Part shown: positions 8,235 to 16,646 of the stretch, in pieces
Layout: each line of letters opens with the position of its first letter
How positions within the stretch are numbered: the first letter of the stretch is position 1
Source of the DNA: Chloroflexota bacterium
GTDB lineage: Bacteria; Chloroflexota; Anaerolineae; Anaerolineales; VGOW01
Assembly (NCBI GenBank): GCA_016875735.1
Contig: VGOW01000025.1
Location: 1-48,464 of the forward strand
Length of the DNA: 48,464 nucleotides
Reading direction: 5' to 3'
Program-made: the position numbers and the translations under genes
Notes under the pieces: model-generated
The model's input: only the letters and a program-made list of their open reading frames with translations
What the model was told of the DNA's origin: nothing
Database searches by the model: none

Positions 8235-8417
8235 TTACGATTTCTTTTCGTCTTCTTTCTTTTCTTCCGGCTTCTCATCTCCCTGCAAGCCCTTGCGAAA
8301 CTCGCGAATGGCCGTGCCGAGATCGGTGCCAATCTTCCCCAACCGGCCCACGCCGAAGAGGACGATGACGATGACGAGAATGATCAACAACTCTGGAACG
8401 CCTAAACGGAATGGCAT
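8235..8417 (-). CDS. tatA: Sec-independent protein translocase subunit TatA
   Basis: A 60-residue protein of the TatA/TatE type: a short N-terminal transmembrane helix (about 8-21), the hinge FGVGRLGKIG at 22-31 with the conserved FG, an amphipathic helix (TAIREFRKGL) and a charged Lys/Glu tail. TatA oligomers form the pore through which folded twin-arginine substrates cross the membrane. ATG 8417 is preceded by AAGGAGATAACC, an excellent ribosome-binding site. No tatC lies in the window. The CoxL-type enzyme at the left edge would be part of a cofactor-loaded complex, but these are usually cytoplasmic, so no link is claimed. Confidence 0.92.
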   Translation of the reverse strand: MPFRLGVPELLIILVIVIVLFGVGRLGKIGTDLGTAIREFRKGLQGDEKPEEKKEDEKKS

Positions 8418-8473
8418 GGTTATCTCCTTGTGCACGCTGCTCGAGGTGCTGTTTACGATTATAACAGATGCGG

Positions 8474-8722
8474 CTATTCGACGGAGAAACGGGACTCGAT
8501 CTCTTTCAAGACTCTAGCGAGATCAGGATGGGTTCGCTTGACTGCGCTCTCGACATCCGTCAGCTCGCGGAAATGCAACAGCGAGTCGTCAGCAAAGTAA
8601 ACATCCCCGCGAATGAAGGCCACATACTCTCCACGCACATCCAGGGCGACTTCTGTTGAACGCACGAAGGGTGACTCTGAGAGAATGGCCAGCAGTGAGT
8701 GGTAATACTCCTCAACCGACAA
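8474..8722 (-). CDS. TumE-like (DUF6516) toxin candidate, atypical C-terminus
   Basis: The 82-residue protein begins MSVEEYYHSLLAILSESPFV and contains a beta-rich core (FIRGDVYFADDSLLHFRELTDV). This matches the N-terminal two thirds of DUF6516/TumE-type putative toxins. Those proteins usually continue with Tyr-rich and RYDNAPHH-like motifs, but here the chain ends with an unrelated charged helix (PDLARVLKEIES), and no neighbouring frame carries the missing part. It may be truncated or a divergent subfamily. Its start overlaps the end of the upstream partner gene by 11 bases, as in toxin-antitoxin operons. Confidence 0.6.
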   Translation of the reverse strand: MSVEEYYHSLLAILSESPFVRSTEVALDVRGEYVAFIRGDVYFADDSLLHFRELTDVESAVKRTHPDLARVLKEIESRFSVE

Positions 8723-9005
8723 AACGCGCCTCGCTTAAAGCCTGATATTTCGTTTCCAATAGATGCAAGGCCTCAACCTCCATCCACCAGTCCAGATTGT
8801 CCAAACTCTCAGGGATCTCCCGCGCCTTGAAGCGTCTCTCGAACTCCGCGCTGGTGAGATTGAATCGTTTCTCAAACTCGGCCAGCCGCTCCCGAGTGCG
8901 CTTGAGTCCGTATTGGAGCGTTTTGAGTTTGCTGTGAATAGCGCCTTCAAGCAAGGGCTTGAGGTCTATCGGCGCTTCAGTGGTAATCGTGACTTGTTGA
9001 GTCAT
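8712..9005 (-). CDS. Putative antitoxin partner of the TumE-like protein
   Basis: A 97-residue, mostly helical, charged protein. A central segment, LAEFEKRFNLTSAEFERRF, is followed by the acidic/aromatic helix LDNLDWWMEVEALHLLETKY. Proteins of this build (a helical core ending in a W/Y-rich helix) are regularly encoded just upstream of DUF6516 proteins. Calling it the antitoxin is inference from this order, its size and the 11-base overlap. AAGGA lies just before ATG 9005, and a clear promoter with a small palindrome lies upstream. Confidence 0.6.
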   Translation of the reverse strand: MTQQVTITTEAPIDLKPLLEGAIHSKLKTLQYGLKRTRERLAEFEKRFNLTSAEFERRFKAREIPESLDNLDWWMEVEALHLLETKYQALSEARFVG

Positions 9006-9023
9006 GCTGAGTTCCTTTGATGA

Positions 9024-9060
9024 TATACAGAGTATAGTAGCAACAATTAGTCTTTGTCAA
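9024..9060 (-). promoter_or_regulatory. Sigma70-type promoter with palindromic operator candidate for the TA pair
   Basis: On the minus strand, TTGACA (9055-9060) and TATACT (9031-9036) are separated by 18 bases. The -35 box is a perfect consensus. The 13-base palindrome TATACAGAGTATA (9024-9036) covers the -10 box, a natural place for autorepression by an antitoxin or TA complex. Confidence 0.75.
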
Positions 9061-9093
9061 ACTTTTGATGAGCGGATCAAAGGCTTTTCGTTC

Positions 9094-9099
9094 TATAAT
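9094..9099 (+). promoter_or_regulatory. -10 box (TATAAT) directly before dnaX; possible leaderless start
   Basis: A perfect TATAAT lies seven bases before the dnaX ATG at 9107, and no ribosome-binding site is present. This places transcription initiation at or next to the start codon. No good -35 box at 16-18 bases is seen. Confidence 0.5.
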
Positions 9100-9106
9100 T
9101 ACCCCC

Positions 9107-10648
9107 ATGGCCGATCAAGCCCTCTACCGCAAATGGCGTCCTGCCGCGTTCGACGAAGTGGTGGGGCAAGAACACGTCATCAATACGATTCGGAACGCGC
9201 TGGCCTCGGGGCGCGCCGCTCACGCTTACCTCTTCTCCGGCCCGCGCGGCACCGGCAAAACCTCCACTGCCCGGCTCGTCGCCAAAGCCCTCAATTGCAC
9301 CCACCCCGATCCTCATCAGCGCCCCGACAACACCTGCCCCAACTGCCTCGCCGTCAACGAAGGCCGCTTCCTCGACCTCATCGAAATCGACGCCGCCTCC
9401 AACACCGGCGTCGATAACATCCGCGACCTGCGCGACAAAATCAACTTCGCGCCGGGCGAAGGCCGCTGCAAAATCTACATCATCGACGAAGTGCACATGC
9501 TTTCAATGGGCGCGTTCAACGCTCTGCTCAAAACGCTCGAAGAGCCGCCCGCGCACGCCATCTTCATCCTCGCCACCACCGAACTGCACAAAGTCCCGCT
9601 CACCGTCGCCTCGCGCTGCCAAAAGCACGCCTTCCGCCGCATCCCCGCCGCCGAAGTCGCTCGCCGCCTGCAAGAGATCGTCGAACGCGAAGCGCTGACG
9701 GTCGAACCGTCGGTGCTCGAACTGGTGGCCCGGCAGGCCACCGGCAGTTTACGCGACGCGATCAGTTTGCTCGATCAACTTGTGATCGCCCCCGACGAGC
9801 CGGTCACTCTCGACAGCGCGTTGGCCGTGATGGGCACCGCCAGCGGCCAAGCCGTGCAAGACCTCGCCGACGCGCTCGCCGAACACGACACCGCGCGCGG
9901 CCTCGACCTCATCAACGCCGCCACCGACGGCGGCGCCGACCCGCGACAGTTTGCCCGCCAAATGGTCGATTACCTTCGCGGCCTGCTCCTCATCCGGCTG
10001 GGCAACCCCGCGCTCGTCGATGCCTACGCCGGAATCGAAACGCGCAAAGCCATGCAATTGCAGGCGGCCAAGTTCGAGCCCGCCGCGCTCCTCCGCGCCA
10101 TCAAAGCCTTCAACACCGCCAGCGATCAGCGCGGCGCGTGGATTTCGCAACTGCCGCTCGAATTGGCTTTTGTGGAATCGCTCCGCGCCCCCGCGCCAGC
10201 CGATCCTCCGGTGGCGGCCTCCCACCTCGCACCGGCCCAGCCCGTCCGCGCCGCCTCCATTCCGAAACACCCCACCACTCCGGCGGCGCCGACTCCGACT
10301 CCCGCCTCGCCCACTGTTCAGCTGGGAACCATCGTCTCCAAATGGAAAGAGGTCGCCGCCGCGAGTCGACGAATCCACCCCAGCCTTCAAGCCCTCGTTA
10401 ACTCGTGCAAACCGTTCAGCCTCGAAGGCGATGTGCTCACCCTCGCCTTCGATCACGAAACGCCGCGCTCGAAAGCGGAGACGGAATCGAACCGGCAGGG
10501 AATCGAAAAAGCGTTGCGCGGCGTGATCGGCTCGCCGCTCAAAGTTCGGTGCATTATGGGCGCCGGAGGCGATTCGCTGCCCGATGTGGACGGCAACGGC
10601 GTGGTGGCCGAAGCCATGCGGTTGGGCGGGAAAGTACGGAAGCAATAA
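9107..10648 (+). CDS. dnaX: DNA polymerase III subunit gamma/tau
   Basis: The clamp-loader ATPase, 513 residues long. It shows the DnaX start (ALYRKWRP), Walker A GPRGTGKT at 45-52, Walker B IIDEVH around D127-E128, sensor-1 ATTE and the SRC arginine-finger motif at 169-171, then domain III and a Pro/Ala/Thr-rich hinge (~375-410) before a tau-like C-terminal domain. The zinc-binding insert keeps C64, C77 and C80. The fourth cysteine expected between C64 and C77 is absent, and nearby histidines (H66, H70) may substitute. It heads the dnaX-ybaB-recR run. No frameshift-type slippery site was identified. Confidence 0.95.
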   Translation: MADQALYRKWRPAAFDEVVGQEHVINTIRNALASGRAAHAYLFSGPRGTGKTSTARLVAKALNCTHPDPHQRPDNTCPNCLAVNEGRFLDLIEIDAASNTGVDNIRDLRDKINFAPGEGRCKIYIIDEVHMLSMGAFNALLKTLEEPPAHAIFILATTELHKVPLTVASRCQKHAFRRIPAAEVARRLQEIVEREALTVEPSVLELVARQATGSLRDAISLLDQLVIAPDEPVTLDSALAVMGTASGQAVQDLADALAEHDTARGLDLINAATDGGADPRQFARQMVDYLRGLLLIRLGNPALVDAYAGIETRKAMQLQAAKFEPAALLRAIKAFNTASDQRGAWISQLPLELAFVESLRAPAPADPPVAASHLAPAQPVRAASIPKHPTTPAAPTPTPASPTVQLGTIVSKWKEVAAASRRIHPSLQALVNSCKPFSLEGDVLTLAFDHETPRSKAETESNRQGIEKALRGVIGSPLKVRCIMGAGGDSLPDVDGNGVVAEAMRLGGKVRKQ

Positions 10649-10674
10649 CCACCTACCAATCACAGGAGATTCAA

Positions 10675-11010
10675 ATGTCCCGAGGCAAAGGCTTTCGCCC
10701 GCAAATGGGCGGCGGCAACATGATGGCGAAACTCGCCAAAGTGCAAGAAGAAATGCAAAAGACTCAAGAGGCTCTGCAACATGAGCGGCTCACGGTCACA
10801 GCGGGCGGCGGCGCGGTCACGGTGGTCATCTCCGGCGCACAGCGCGTGCAGTCCATCGCCGTCACCCCCGAACTTCTGCAATCGGGCGATGTCGAAATGG
10901 TGGGCGATATTCTCGTCGCCGCCGTGAACGACGCCATCGAAAAATCGCAAACCCTCGCCGCCGAACGATTGAACGCGGTGACTGGCGGGCTTGGGCTGCC
11001 GGGAATGTGA
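10675..11010 (+). CDS. YbaB/EbfC-family nucleoid-associated protein
   Basis: A 111-residue protein typical of YbaB/EbfC: a Gly/Met-rich start (GGGNMMAKLAKVQEEMQ), a long amphipathic helix, a central beta segment with the conserved GGGAVTVVISG, and a second helix that ends in a Gly-rich tail. Relatives form dimers that bind DNA and are usually encoded between dnaX and recR, exactly as here. ATG 10675 is preceded by AGGAGA. It starts 26 bases after dnaX. Confidence 0.92.
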   Translation: MSRGKGFRPQMGGGNMMAKLAKVQEEMQKTQEALQHERLTVTAGGGAVTVVISGAQRVQSIAVTPELLQSGDVEMVGDILVAAVNDAIEKSQTLAAERLNAVTGGLGLPGM

Positions 11011-11109
11011 CACGATGATTAGATGACACGGTGACAAGATGACAAAATGACACGCTGACCATAAGTTTCATCTTGTCATCCCTTCATCCCTTCATCCCAC
11101 CATCCCTTC

Positions 11110-11718
11110 ATGCCCTCCGCCATCCCTCGCCCGGTGCAGTCGCTCATTGACGAGTTCTCTCGCCTGCCAGGCATCGGCCCCAAAAGCGCCTCACGGCTCA
11201 CCTATTTTCTTCTGCGCCAACCGCCGGAGCAGAGCCGCGCGCTGGCTGAAGCCTTGACGCAGCTCAAAGAGCGCACGCGCTTCTGCTCGACGTGCTTCAA
11301 CATGACCGACGCCGACACCGATCCCTGCCCGTTGTGCCGCGACGATCAGCGCGACGCCGGACTCCTCTGCGTTGTCGAAGCGCCGCTGGATGTGATCGCT
11401 CTTGAGCGCACGCGCAGTTTCCAGGGCCGCTACCATGTTCTGCACGGCGCCATCTCGCCCGTCGAAGACATCGGCCCCGAAGATTTGCGGATCAAAGAAC
11501 TGATGGCGCGGTTGCAGAACGCAAAGATTCGTGAGGTGATTCTGGCGACCAACCCCAGTTACGAGGGCGAAGCCACGGCGATGTATTTGCAAAAGCAGAT
11601 CGCGCCGCTGGGGGTTCGAGTCACTCGCCTCGCGCGCGGCTTGCCTGTCGGCGGCGATCTCGAATACGCCGATGAGACAACGTTGGCCCGCGCCCTCGAA
11701 GGGCGAAGCGAGATGTAG
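11110..11718 (+). CDS. recR: Recombination mediator RecR
   Basis: RecR works with RecO/RecF to load RecA on gapped DNA. The 202-residue protein has the helix-hairpin-helix FSRLPGIGPKSASRL (16-30), the zinc-finger cysteines C59, C62, C73 and C76, and the Toprim domain with E90 (CVVEAPLDV). It ends with the ATP-binding-like region ARGLPVGGDLEYADE. The 99 bases before it contain short GATGACA-type repeats and an imperfect inverted repeat (GACAAGATGA ... TCATCTTGTC), but no gene. Confidence 0.95.
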   Translation: MPSAIPRPVQSLIDEFSRLPGIGPKSASRLTYFLLRQPPEQSRALAEALTQLKERTRFCSTCFNMTDADTDPCPLCRDDQRDAGLLCVVEAPLDVIALERTRSFQGRYHVLHGAISPVEDIGPEDLRIKELMARLQNAKIREVILATNPSYEGEATAMYLQKQIAPLGVRVTRLARGLPVGGDLEYADETTLARALEGRSEM

Positions 11719-11741
11719 TATCGTAAAAGAAGGAGTCCCCC

Positions 11742-12929
11742 ATGACCATTGCTGAATTCACTTCTGCTAGCATGAGCCTGGCGCTCACCGAAGAGCATGA
11801 AATGATTCGCCAGACTGCCCGCGATTTTGCCCAGAACGAGATCGCGCCGGTGGCCGCCGACCACGACGAGTCGGGCGAGTTTCCGTACGAGACGATCAAA
11901 AAGATGGGCGCATTGGGACTCATGGGCATCGAAGTCCCCGAAGAATACGGCGGCGCGGGAATGAACACGGTAGCCTACGTGCTGGCGCTCGAAGAGATCA
12001 GCAAAGTGGATGCTTCGCACGGCACGGTGATGAGCGTGAACAATTCGCTGGTGTGCCATGGGCTGATTGAGTTTGGAACCGAAGAGCAAAAGCAAAAATA
12101 TCTCGCCCCCATCGCCAGCGGAAAGAAGATCGGCGCATATTCGCTCACCGAGCCGATGTCTGGCTCCGATGCGGGCAACATGAAAACACGCGCGGCGCGA
12201 AGCGGCGACCATTACGTGATCAATGGCCGCAAGTCGTGGGTCACCTCCGCGCCCGTCGCCGACATCGTTGTGGTGTTTGCGATGACCGCGCCGGAGAAAA
12301 AACACAAAGGCATCACGGCTTTCATTGTTGAAACCGACAAGCCCGGGTTTGTGCGCGGCAAAAAAGAACCCAAACTCGGCATCCGCGCCTCGGCCACCAG
12401 CGAGATTGTCTTCGAGGAGTATCAGTGCCCCGTCGAGAATCGGTTGGGCGAGGAAGGCGAGGGCTTCAAGATTGCGATGACCGTGCTAGACGCCGGGCGC
12501 GTCGGTATTGCCTCGCAGGCGCTGGGCATTGCCGAGGCGGCTTACGAGGCCAGCCTCGCTTACATGCAAGAGCGCGAGGCCTTCGGGCAGAAGATCGGCC
12601 AGTTTCAGGGTTTGCAGTTCAAAGTGGCCGACATGAAAACGCGCATCGAGGCCTCGCGGTTGTTGATCTACAGCGCGGCGCTGGCAAAGACGCGAAGCAA
12701 AACAACGGGCGAGCGATACACGCTCGAAGCCTCGATGGCGAAACTGTTCGCCTCGGAGACGGCCATGTTTTGCGCCCATCAGGCCGTGCAGATTCACGGC
12801 GGCATGGGCTACAGCAAAGAACTGCCGGTGGAGCGTTTCTTCCGCGACGCGAAGATTACTGAAATCTACGAAGGCACGAGTGAGATTCAACGAATGGTGA
12901 TCGCGCGGAATGAGTTGGGGTTGAGGTGA
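11742..12929 (+). CDS. Acyl-CoA dehydrogenase
   Basis: A 395-residue FAD flavoenzyme that introduces the alpha-beta double bond into acyl-CoA and passes electrons to ETF. Visible features are YSLTEPMSGSDAG (FAD/substrate loop), QIHGGMGY, and the catalytic glutamate E377 in IYEGTSEIQR, the position used by short- and medium-chain enzymes. AAGGAG precedes ATG 11742. An in-frame ATG at 11772 (MSLALTEEH) is an alternative. It fits functionally with the EtfD-like oxidoreductase at 33155-35158 and the propionyl-CoA genes downstream. The exact acyl chain length cannot be read from sequence. Confidence 0.93.
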   Translation: MTIAEFTSASMSLALTEEHEMIRQTARDFAQNEIAPVAADHDESGEFPYETIKKMGALGLMGIEVPEEYGGAGMNTVAYVLALEEISKVDASHGTVMSVNNSLVCHGLIEFGTEEQKQKYLAPIASGKKIGAYSLTEPMSGSDAGNMKTRAARSGDHYVINGRKSWVTSAPVADIVVVFAMTAPEKKHKGITAFIVETDKPGFVRGKKEPKLGIRASATSEIVFEEYQCPVENRLGEEGEGFKIAMTVLDAGRVGIASQALGIAEAAYEASLAYMQEREAFGQKIGQFQGLQFKVADMKTRIEASRLLIYSAALAKTRSKTTGERYTLEASMAKLFASETAMFCAHQAVQIHGGMGYSKELPVERFFRDAKITEIYEGTSEIQRMVIARNELGLR

Positions 12930-12941
12930 AAGGAGGTCGGC

Positions 12942-13175
12942 ATGTTGACCAAAACTGTTTCAGTTCAAGAGGGCATCTTCATTCCCAGAAGCCTCTTGCC
13001 TGTTGGCGGAGAGTGGGTGGTCATGATCGTGGGGCAGGAGATTATTCTTCGGCCTAAAATGGATCGACGCGAGGCTCATACACGAATGCGCCAACTCCGA
13101 GAGACACTACGCGAGACTTACGGCGTTTTCCCCGATTCGAGCGAACTGATCCGACAGGATCGAGATGAACGATGA
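12942..13175 (+). CDS. VapB-like antitoxin
   Basis: The 77-residue protein has an N-terminal AbrB-like beta segment (VQEGIFIPRSLLPVGGEWVVMIVGQEIILRP) and a charged helical C-terminus, the usual layout of VapB antitoxins that bind DNA with the first half and the PIN toxin with the second. It begins 12 bases after the acyl-CoA dehydrogenase with a strong AAAGGAGG site, and its stop overlaps the vapC start (ATGA). Confidence 0.75.
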   Translation: MLTKTVSVQEGIFIPRSLLPVGGEWVVMIVGQEIILRPKMDRREAHTRMRQLRETLRETYGVFPDSSELIRQDRDER

Positions 13176-13600
13176 AAATCCTTGTGATCGACTCGAATGT
13201 GGTCATCAAGTGGTTCTCGCCGGAAACTGACACAGAGGCGGCTGACGCGATCCGTGATAAACATTTGCAAGATGAACTGACTCTGGTAGCACCGGATCTG
13301 CTCATAGCGGAAGTGGCGAATATTCTCTGGAAAAAGCGAGAGCAGGTTAGTGAGACACAGGCAATTGATGCGCTGTTTCAGATCATTTCATCCGGTATTG
13401 AGTTTGTGCAGGTCGAATCGCTCGCCGAATCCGCTTATCGTCTCGCTCGCCAACACAAGCGCTCGGCCTACGATTGTTTTTATCTCGCCCTTGCCGTCAG
13501 CCACCATTGTGATTTTATAACCGCCGACGAGCGGCTGTTCAATGCTATTGCCAAGCAGGAGCCGCGAGTCAAACTTCTACGCGAGTATTCCGTCGAATGA
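13172..13600 (+). CDS. VapC-like PIN-domain ribonuclease toxin
   Basis: A 142-residue PIN protein with the four acidic catalytic residues: D7 (VIDSNVV), E47 (LLIAEVAN), D101 (SAYDCFYLALA) and D119 (FITADERLF). VapC toxins cleave tRNA or rRNA when not neutralised by VapB. It overlaps the antitoxin upstream and the oxidoreductase downstream, both through ATGA junctions. The TA pair is therefore tightly embedded in a metabolic transcription unit. All catalytic positions are present, so it looks functional. Confidence 0.88.
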   Translation: MKILVIDSNVVIKWFSPETDTEAADAIRDKHLQDELTLVAPDLLIAEVANILWKKREQVSETQAIDALFQIISSGIEFVQVESLAESAYRLARQHKRSAYDCFYLALAVSHHCDFITADERLFNAIAKQEPRVKLLREYSVE

Positions 13601-14625
13601 AAACTGCCTGCCTCTCTCAACACGGCGGCCCCGCGGTGATGACCCTCGGCGACCGCCCCACGCCCGAACCCAAAGCCAACGAAGTATTGGTGCGCATCCG
13701 AGTCGCGGCGATGAACCGCGTGGACAAATGGGTGCGCGACGGCTGGCCCGGAATCAAACTGCAACTGCCGCACATTCTCGGCTCCGACGGCGCGGGTGTG
13801 GTGGAAGCCGTCGGCCCGAATGTGACCCGCGTCAAAACGGGCGACCGGGTTGTGCTCAACACTAACATCGGATGCGGCGCGTGCGAATTCTGTATGGCCG
13901 GCCACGACAACCTCTGCTCCAATTGGCATCTCTTCGGCGAAACGGTGGATGGAACGAACGCCGAGTACGCCGTCATCCACGAACGGCAACTGCTTCACCT
14001 GCCCGATGGCTTCCCGTTCGAGAACGCCGCCGCCGCCGGACTCGTCTTTCACACCGCGTGGCACTCGCTCATCACCAAAGGCCAGCTGCGCGCGGGGGAG
14101 TCGGTGCTAGTGGTGGGCGCGGGCGGCGGCGTGAACACCGCCGCTATTCAGATCGCCAAGATGGCCGGATGCGTTGTGTACGTCGTTGGATCGGATGAAT
14201 CAAAACTGGCGAAGGCGCAATCGCTCGGCGCCGATGTGTTGATTGATCGCTCGAAGGATGATTGGGGCAAAAAGATTTTTCAACTCACCGACAAACGCGG
14301 CGTGGACGTGGTGGTGGACAACGTGGGCGCGGCGACGATGATGACCAGTTTGCGCGCCGCGCGAAAAGGCGGGCGCGTACTCACCGTGGGCAACACCGCC
14401 GGGCCAAAATTCGAGTTCGACAACCGCTACATGTTCGGCAAGCATATCAGTCTGCTCGGCTCCACCATGGGCACGCTCGACGACTTCCGCGCAGTGATGT
14501 CGCTGGTGTTCGCCGGCAAACTCCACGCTCCCATCGATTCCACATTCCCGCTCGCCGACATCCGCGCCGCGCATGAGAAAATGGATCGCGGCGATCTGTT
14601 CGGGAAGATATTGTTGATCCCATAG
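13597..14625 (+). CDS. Medium-chain (zinc-type) alcohol dehydrogenase / quinone oxidoreductase family protein
   Basis: A 342-residue MDR protein with a Rossmann NAD(P)H site at VLVVGAGGGVNTAAIQ. The structural-zinc cysteines C93, C96, C99 and C107 are all present. The catalytic-zinc ligands are not: the usual Cys position is N40 (AAMNRVD) and the GHE motif is GSD (62-64). It is thus expected to keep the structural zinc but act like a quinone or enone reductase, without catalytic zinc. The ATGA overlap with vapC indicates translational coupling. The substrate is unknown. Confidence 0.85.
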   Translation: MKTACLSQHGGPAVMTLGDRPTPEPKANEVLVRIRVAAMNRVDKWVRDGWPGIKLQLPHILGSDGAGVVEAVGPNVTRVKTGDRVVLNTNIGCGACEFCMAGHDNLCSNWHLFGETVDGTNAEYAVIHERQLLHLPDGFPFENAAAAGLVFHTAWHSLITKGQLRAGESVLVVGAGGGVNTAAIQIAKMAGCVVYVVGSDESKLAKAQSLGADVLIDRSKDDWGKKIFQLTDKRGVDVVVDNVGAATMMTSLRAARKGGRVLTVGNTAGPKFEFDNRYMFGKHISLLGSTMGTLDDFRAVMSLVFAGKLHAPIDSTFPLADIRAAHEKMDRGDLFGKILLIP

Positions 14626-14637
14626 CCCCGCTTGCGT

Positions 14638-15021
14638 ATGCGCCGCCCGCCGAGCGTAACTTGGTTGTCAGTGTTAGTGTTTATATTAGCGGCGTTGCAG
14701 TGGACGCGGGCGGCCACACTCTTTGCCCGGCAAGATTTTCTGACCGAACTGCAAATATCGCTCCACTTGCCGTACTCGATTCTGATGGCGGTGATGTGGG
14801 GCGGATTGTTGGCGGCGGCCTCCGTTGGATTGTGGAAATTGAGATCATGGGGGCGCCGCCTCGCGTTGGCCGCCGTCACCGTGTCGCAAGCCCAATCGTG
14901 GCTCGATCACTTTCTCTTCGCCCGATCCGATTATGCCCGGCTCTCCACCGGGTTCGCGGCGGGCGCATCCGCCATCGTGCTGGCATTGGTGTGGAGCGTG
15001 CTGTGGCGAAAGCGATTCTAG
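14638..15021 (+). CDS. Small four-helix membrane protein of unknown function
   Basis: About 127 residues with four hydrophobic segments (about 8-23, 44-64, 74-92 and 103-122) and short basic loops. No family is recognised with confidence. ATG 14638 is preferred over a TTG two codons earlier. It lies 12 bases after the oxidoreductase and just before a perfect hairpin, so it is probably the last gene of that unit. Confidence 0.6.
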   Translation: MRRPPSVTWLSVLVFILAALQWTRAATLFARQDFLTELQISLHLPYSILMAVMWGGLLAAASVGLWKLRSWGRRLALAAVTVSQAQSWLDHFLFARSDYARLSTGFAAGASAIVLALVWSVLWRKRF

Positions 15022-15077
15022 ATTGCAGATTTCAGATCGCAGATTGTATTTTCAATCTGCGATCTGAAATCTGCAAT
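15022..15077. repeat. Perfect 25-bp inverted repeat (hairpin) before the carboxyltransferase
   Basis: Arms 15022-15046 and 15053-15077 are perfect reverse complements around a six-base loop (TATTTT). The right arm ends just before the purine-rich ribosome-binding region of the next gene. Related TTGCAGATT sequence occurs at 18683-18692. Confidence 0.95.
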
Positions 15078-15087
15078 GGGAGAGGGT

Positions 15088-16638
15088 ATGGCCATCAACC
15101 CCAAAATTGAACACCTTCGGAGTCTGCGCGAGGAAGCCAAACTGGGCGGCGGGCTGGATCGCATCGAGGCCCAGCACAATCGCGGGCGGCTCACCGCGCG
15201 CGAGCGGCTCGAACTTCTGCTCGACCGCGGCTCATTCCGCGAGGTGGATGCGTTTGTGGCGCACCGCACCACCGACTTCGGCCTCGACGAAAAGAAATTC
15301 CTCAGCGACAGCGTGGTTACGGGCTGGGGCACCATCGACGGGCGGCTGGTTTACGTTTTCTCGCAAGACTTCACCGTGTTCGGCGGCAGTCTCGGCGAAG
15401 TGCACGCCGAAAAAGTTTGCAAGATCATGGATATGGCCATGAAGACCGGAGCGCCGGTGATCGGGCTGAACGACTCTGGCGGGGCGCGGATTCAAGAGGG
15501 CGTCGTCTCGCTCGGCGGTTATGCTGACATCTTTTTGCGCAACACCCTCGCTTCGGGCGTCATCCCGCAGATCAGCGCCATCATGGGGCCGTGCGCGGGC
15601 GGGGCGGTGTATTCGCCGGCCCTCACCGATTTCATCTTCATGGTCAAAGGCTCGTCGTATATGTTCGTCACCGGGCCGGATGTGGTAAAGAGCGTCACGT
15701 CGGAAGATGTGACCTTCGAGCAGTTGGGCGGGGCCAGCGTGCACGGCTCCACTTCGGGCGTGTGCCACTACGTGGCCGAGAACGAAGCCGATTGCATGTT
15801 CCTCATCCGCAAACTGCTCAGTTACATTCCGCAGAACAACATGGAAGACCCGCCGTTCGCCAAGAGCGCCGACGACCCTCTGCGCGAAGACGAATCGCTC
15901 GACACCATCATTCCCGATAACCCCAACAAGCCTTACGACATCAAAGAAGTGATCGCCAAAGTGATGGACAACGGCGAGTTCTTCGAGATGCACGCCGATT
16001 ACGCGCAGAACATCGTGGTGGGCTTCGCGCGGCTGGGCGGGCACAGCGTGGGAGTGGTGGCCAACCAACCGGCGGTGCTGGCCGGCGTGCTCAACATCGA
16101 CGCGTCGGAGAAGGCGGCGCGTTTCATCCGCTTCTGCGATTGCTTTAACATTCCTCTCGTCACCTTCGAGGATGTGCCGGGTTTTCTGCCGGGCACCGGG
16201 CAAGAGCATGGCGGCATCATTCGCAGCGGCGCGAAATTGTTGTACGCCTATTGCGAGGCCACCGTGCCCAAACTCACCGTGATCACTCGCAAGGCCTACG
16301 GCGGCGCGTACGATGTGATGAGCAGCAAACACATTCGCGGCGATCTGAATCTGGCTTGGCCGACGGCAGAGATCGCGGTGATGGGGCCGGACGGCGCGGT
16401 GAACATCATCTTTCGCAAAGAGTTGGCCGAAGCCGCCGACCCCGCGGCGAAGAAAGCCGAACTGGTGCAAATGTATCGAGAGAAGTTTGCCAACCCCTAC
16501 GTGGCCGCCTCGCGTGGGTACATCGACGACGTGATCGAGCCGCGCGAAACGCGCCCGCGATTGATCAACGGACTCGAACTGCTGGCTCACAAACGCGACA
16601 GCAACCCGCAGAAGAAGCACGGGAACATTCCGTTGTAG
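15088..16638 (+). CDS. pccB: Acyl-CoA (propionyl-CoA) carboxylase, carboxyltransferase subunit
   Basis: A 516-residue beta subunit of biotin-dependent acyl-CoA carboxylases. It has two crotonase-like halves with [14 protein letters not shown] and [14 protein letters not shown] (acyl-CoA oxyanion loop) in the first, and [31 protein letters not shown] and [10 protein letters not shown] in the second. The downstream biotin carboxylase, biotin carrier, mutase and epimerase make propionyl-CoA the most likely substrate. ATG 15088 with GGGAGAGG just upstream was preferred over ATG 15076, which lies on the edge of the hairpin repeat. The protein is complete. Confidence 0.92.
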   Translation: MAINPKIEHLRSLREEAKLGGGLDRIEAQHNRGRLTARERLELLLDRGSFREVDAFVAHRTTDFGLDEKKFLSDSVVTGWGTIDGRLVYVFSQDFTVFGGSLGEVHAEKVCKIMDMAMKTGAPVIGLNDSGGARIQEGVVSLGGYADIFLRNTLASGVIPQISAIMGPCAGGAVYSPALTDFIFMVKGSSYMFVTGPDVVKSVTSEDVTFEQLGGASVHGSTSGVCHYVAENEADCMFLIRKLLSYIPQNNMEDPPFAKSADDPLREDESLDTIIPDNPNKPYDIKEVIAKVMDNGEFFEMHADYAQNIVVGFARLGGHSVGVVANQPAVLAGVLNIDASEKAARFIRFCDCFNIPLVTFEDVPGFLPGTGQEHGGIIRSGAKLLYAYCEATVPKLTVITRKAYGGAYDVMSSKHIRGDLNLAWPTAEIAVMGPDGAVNIIFRKELAEAADPAAKKAELVQMYREKFANPYVAASRGYIDDVIEPRETRPRLINGLELLAHKRDSNPQKKHGNIPL

Positions 16639-16646
16639 AGAGCGCC

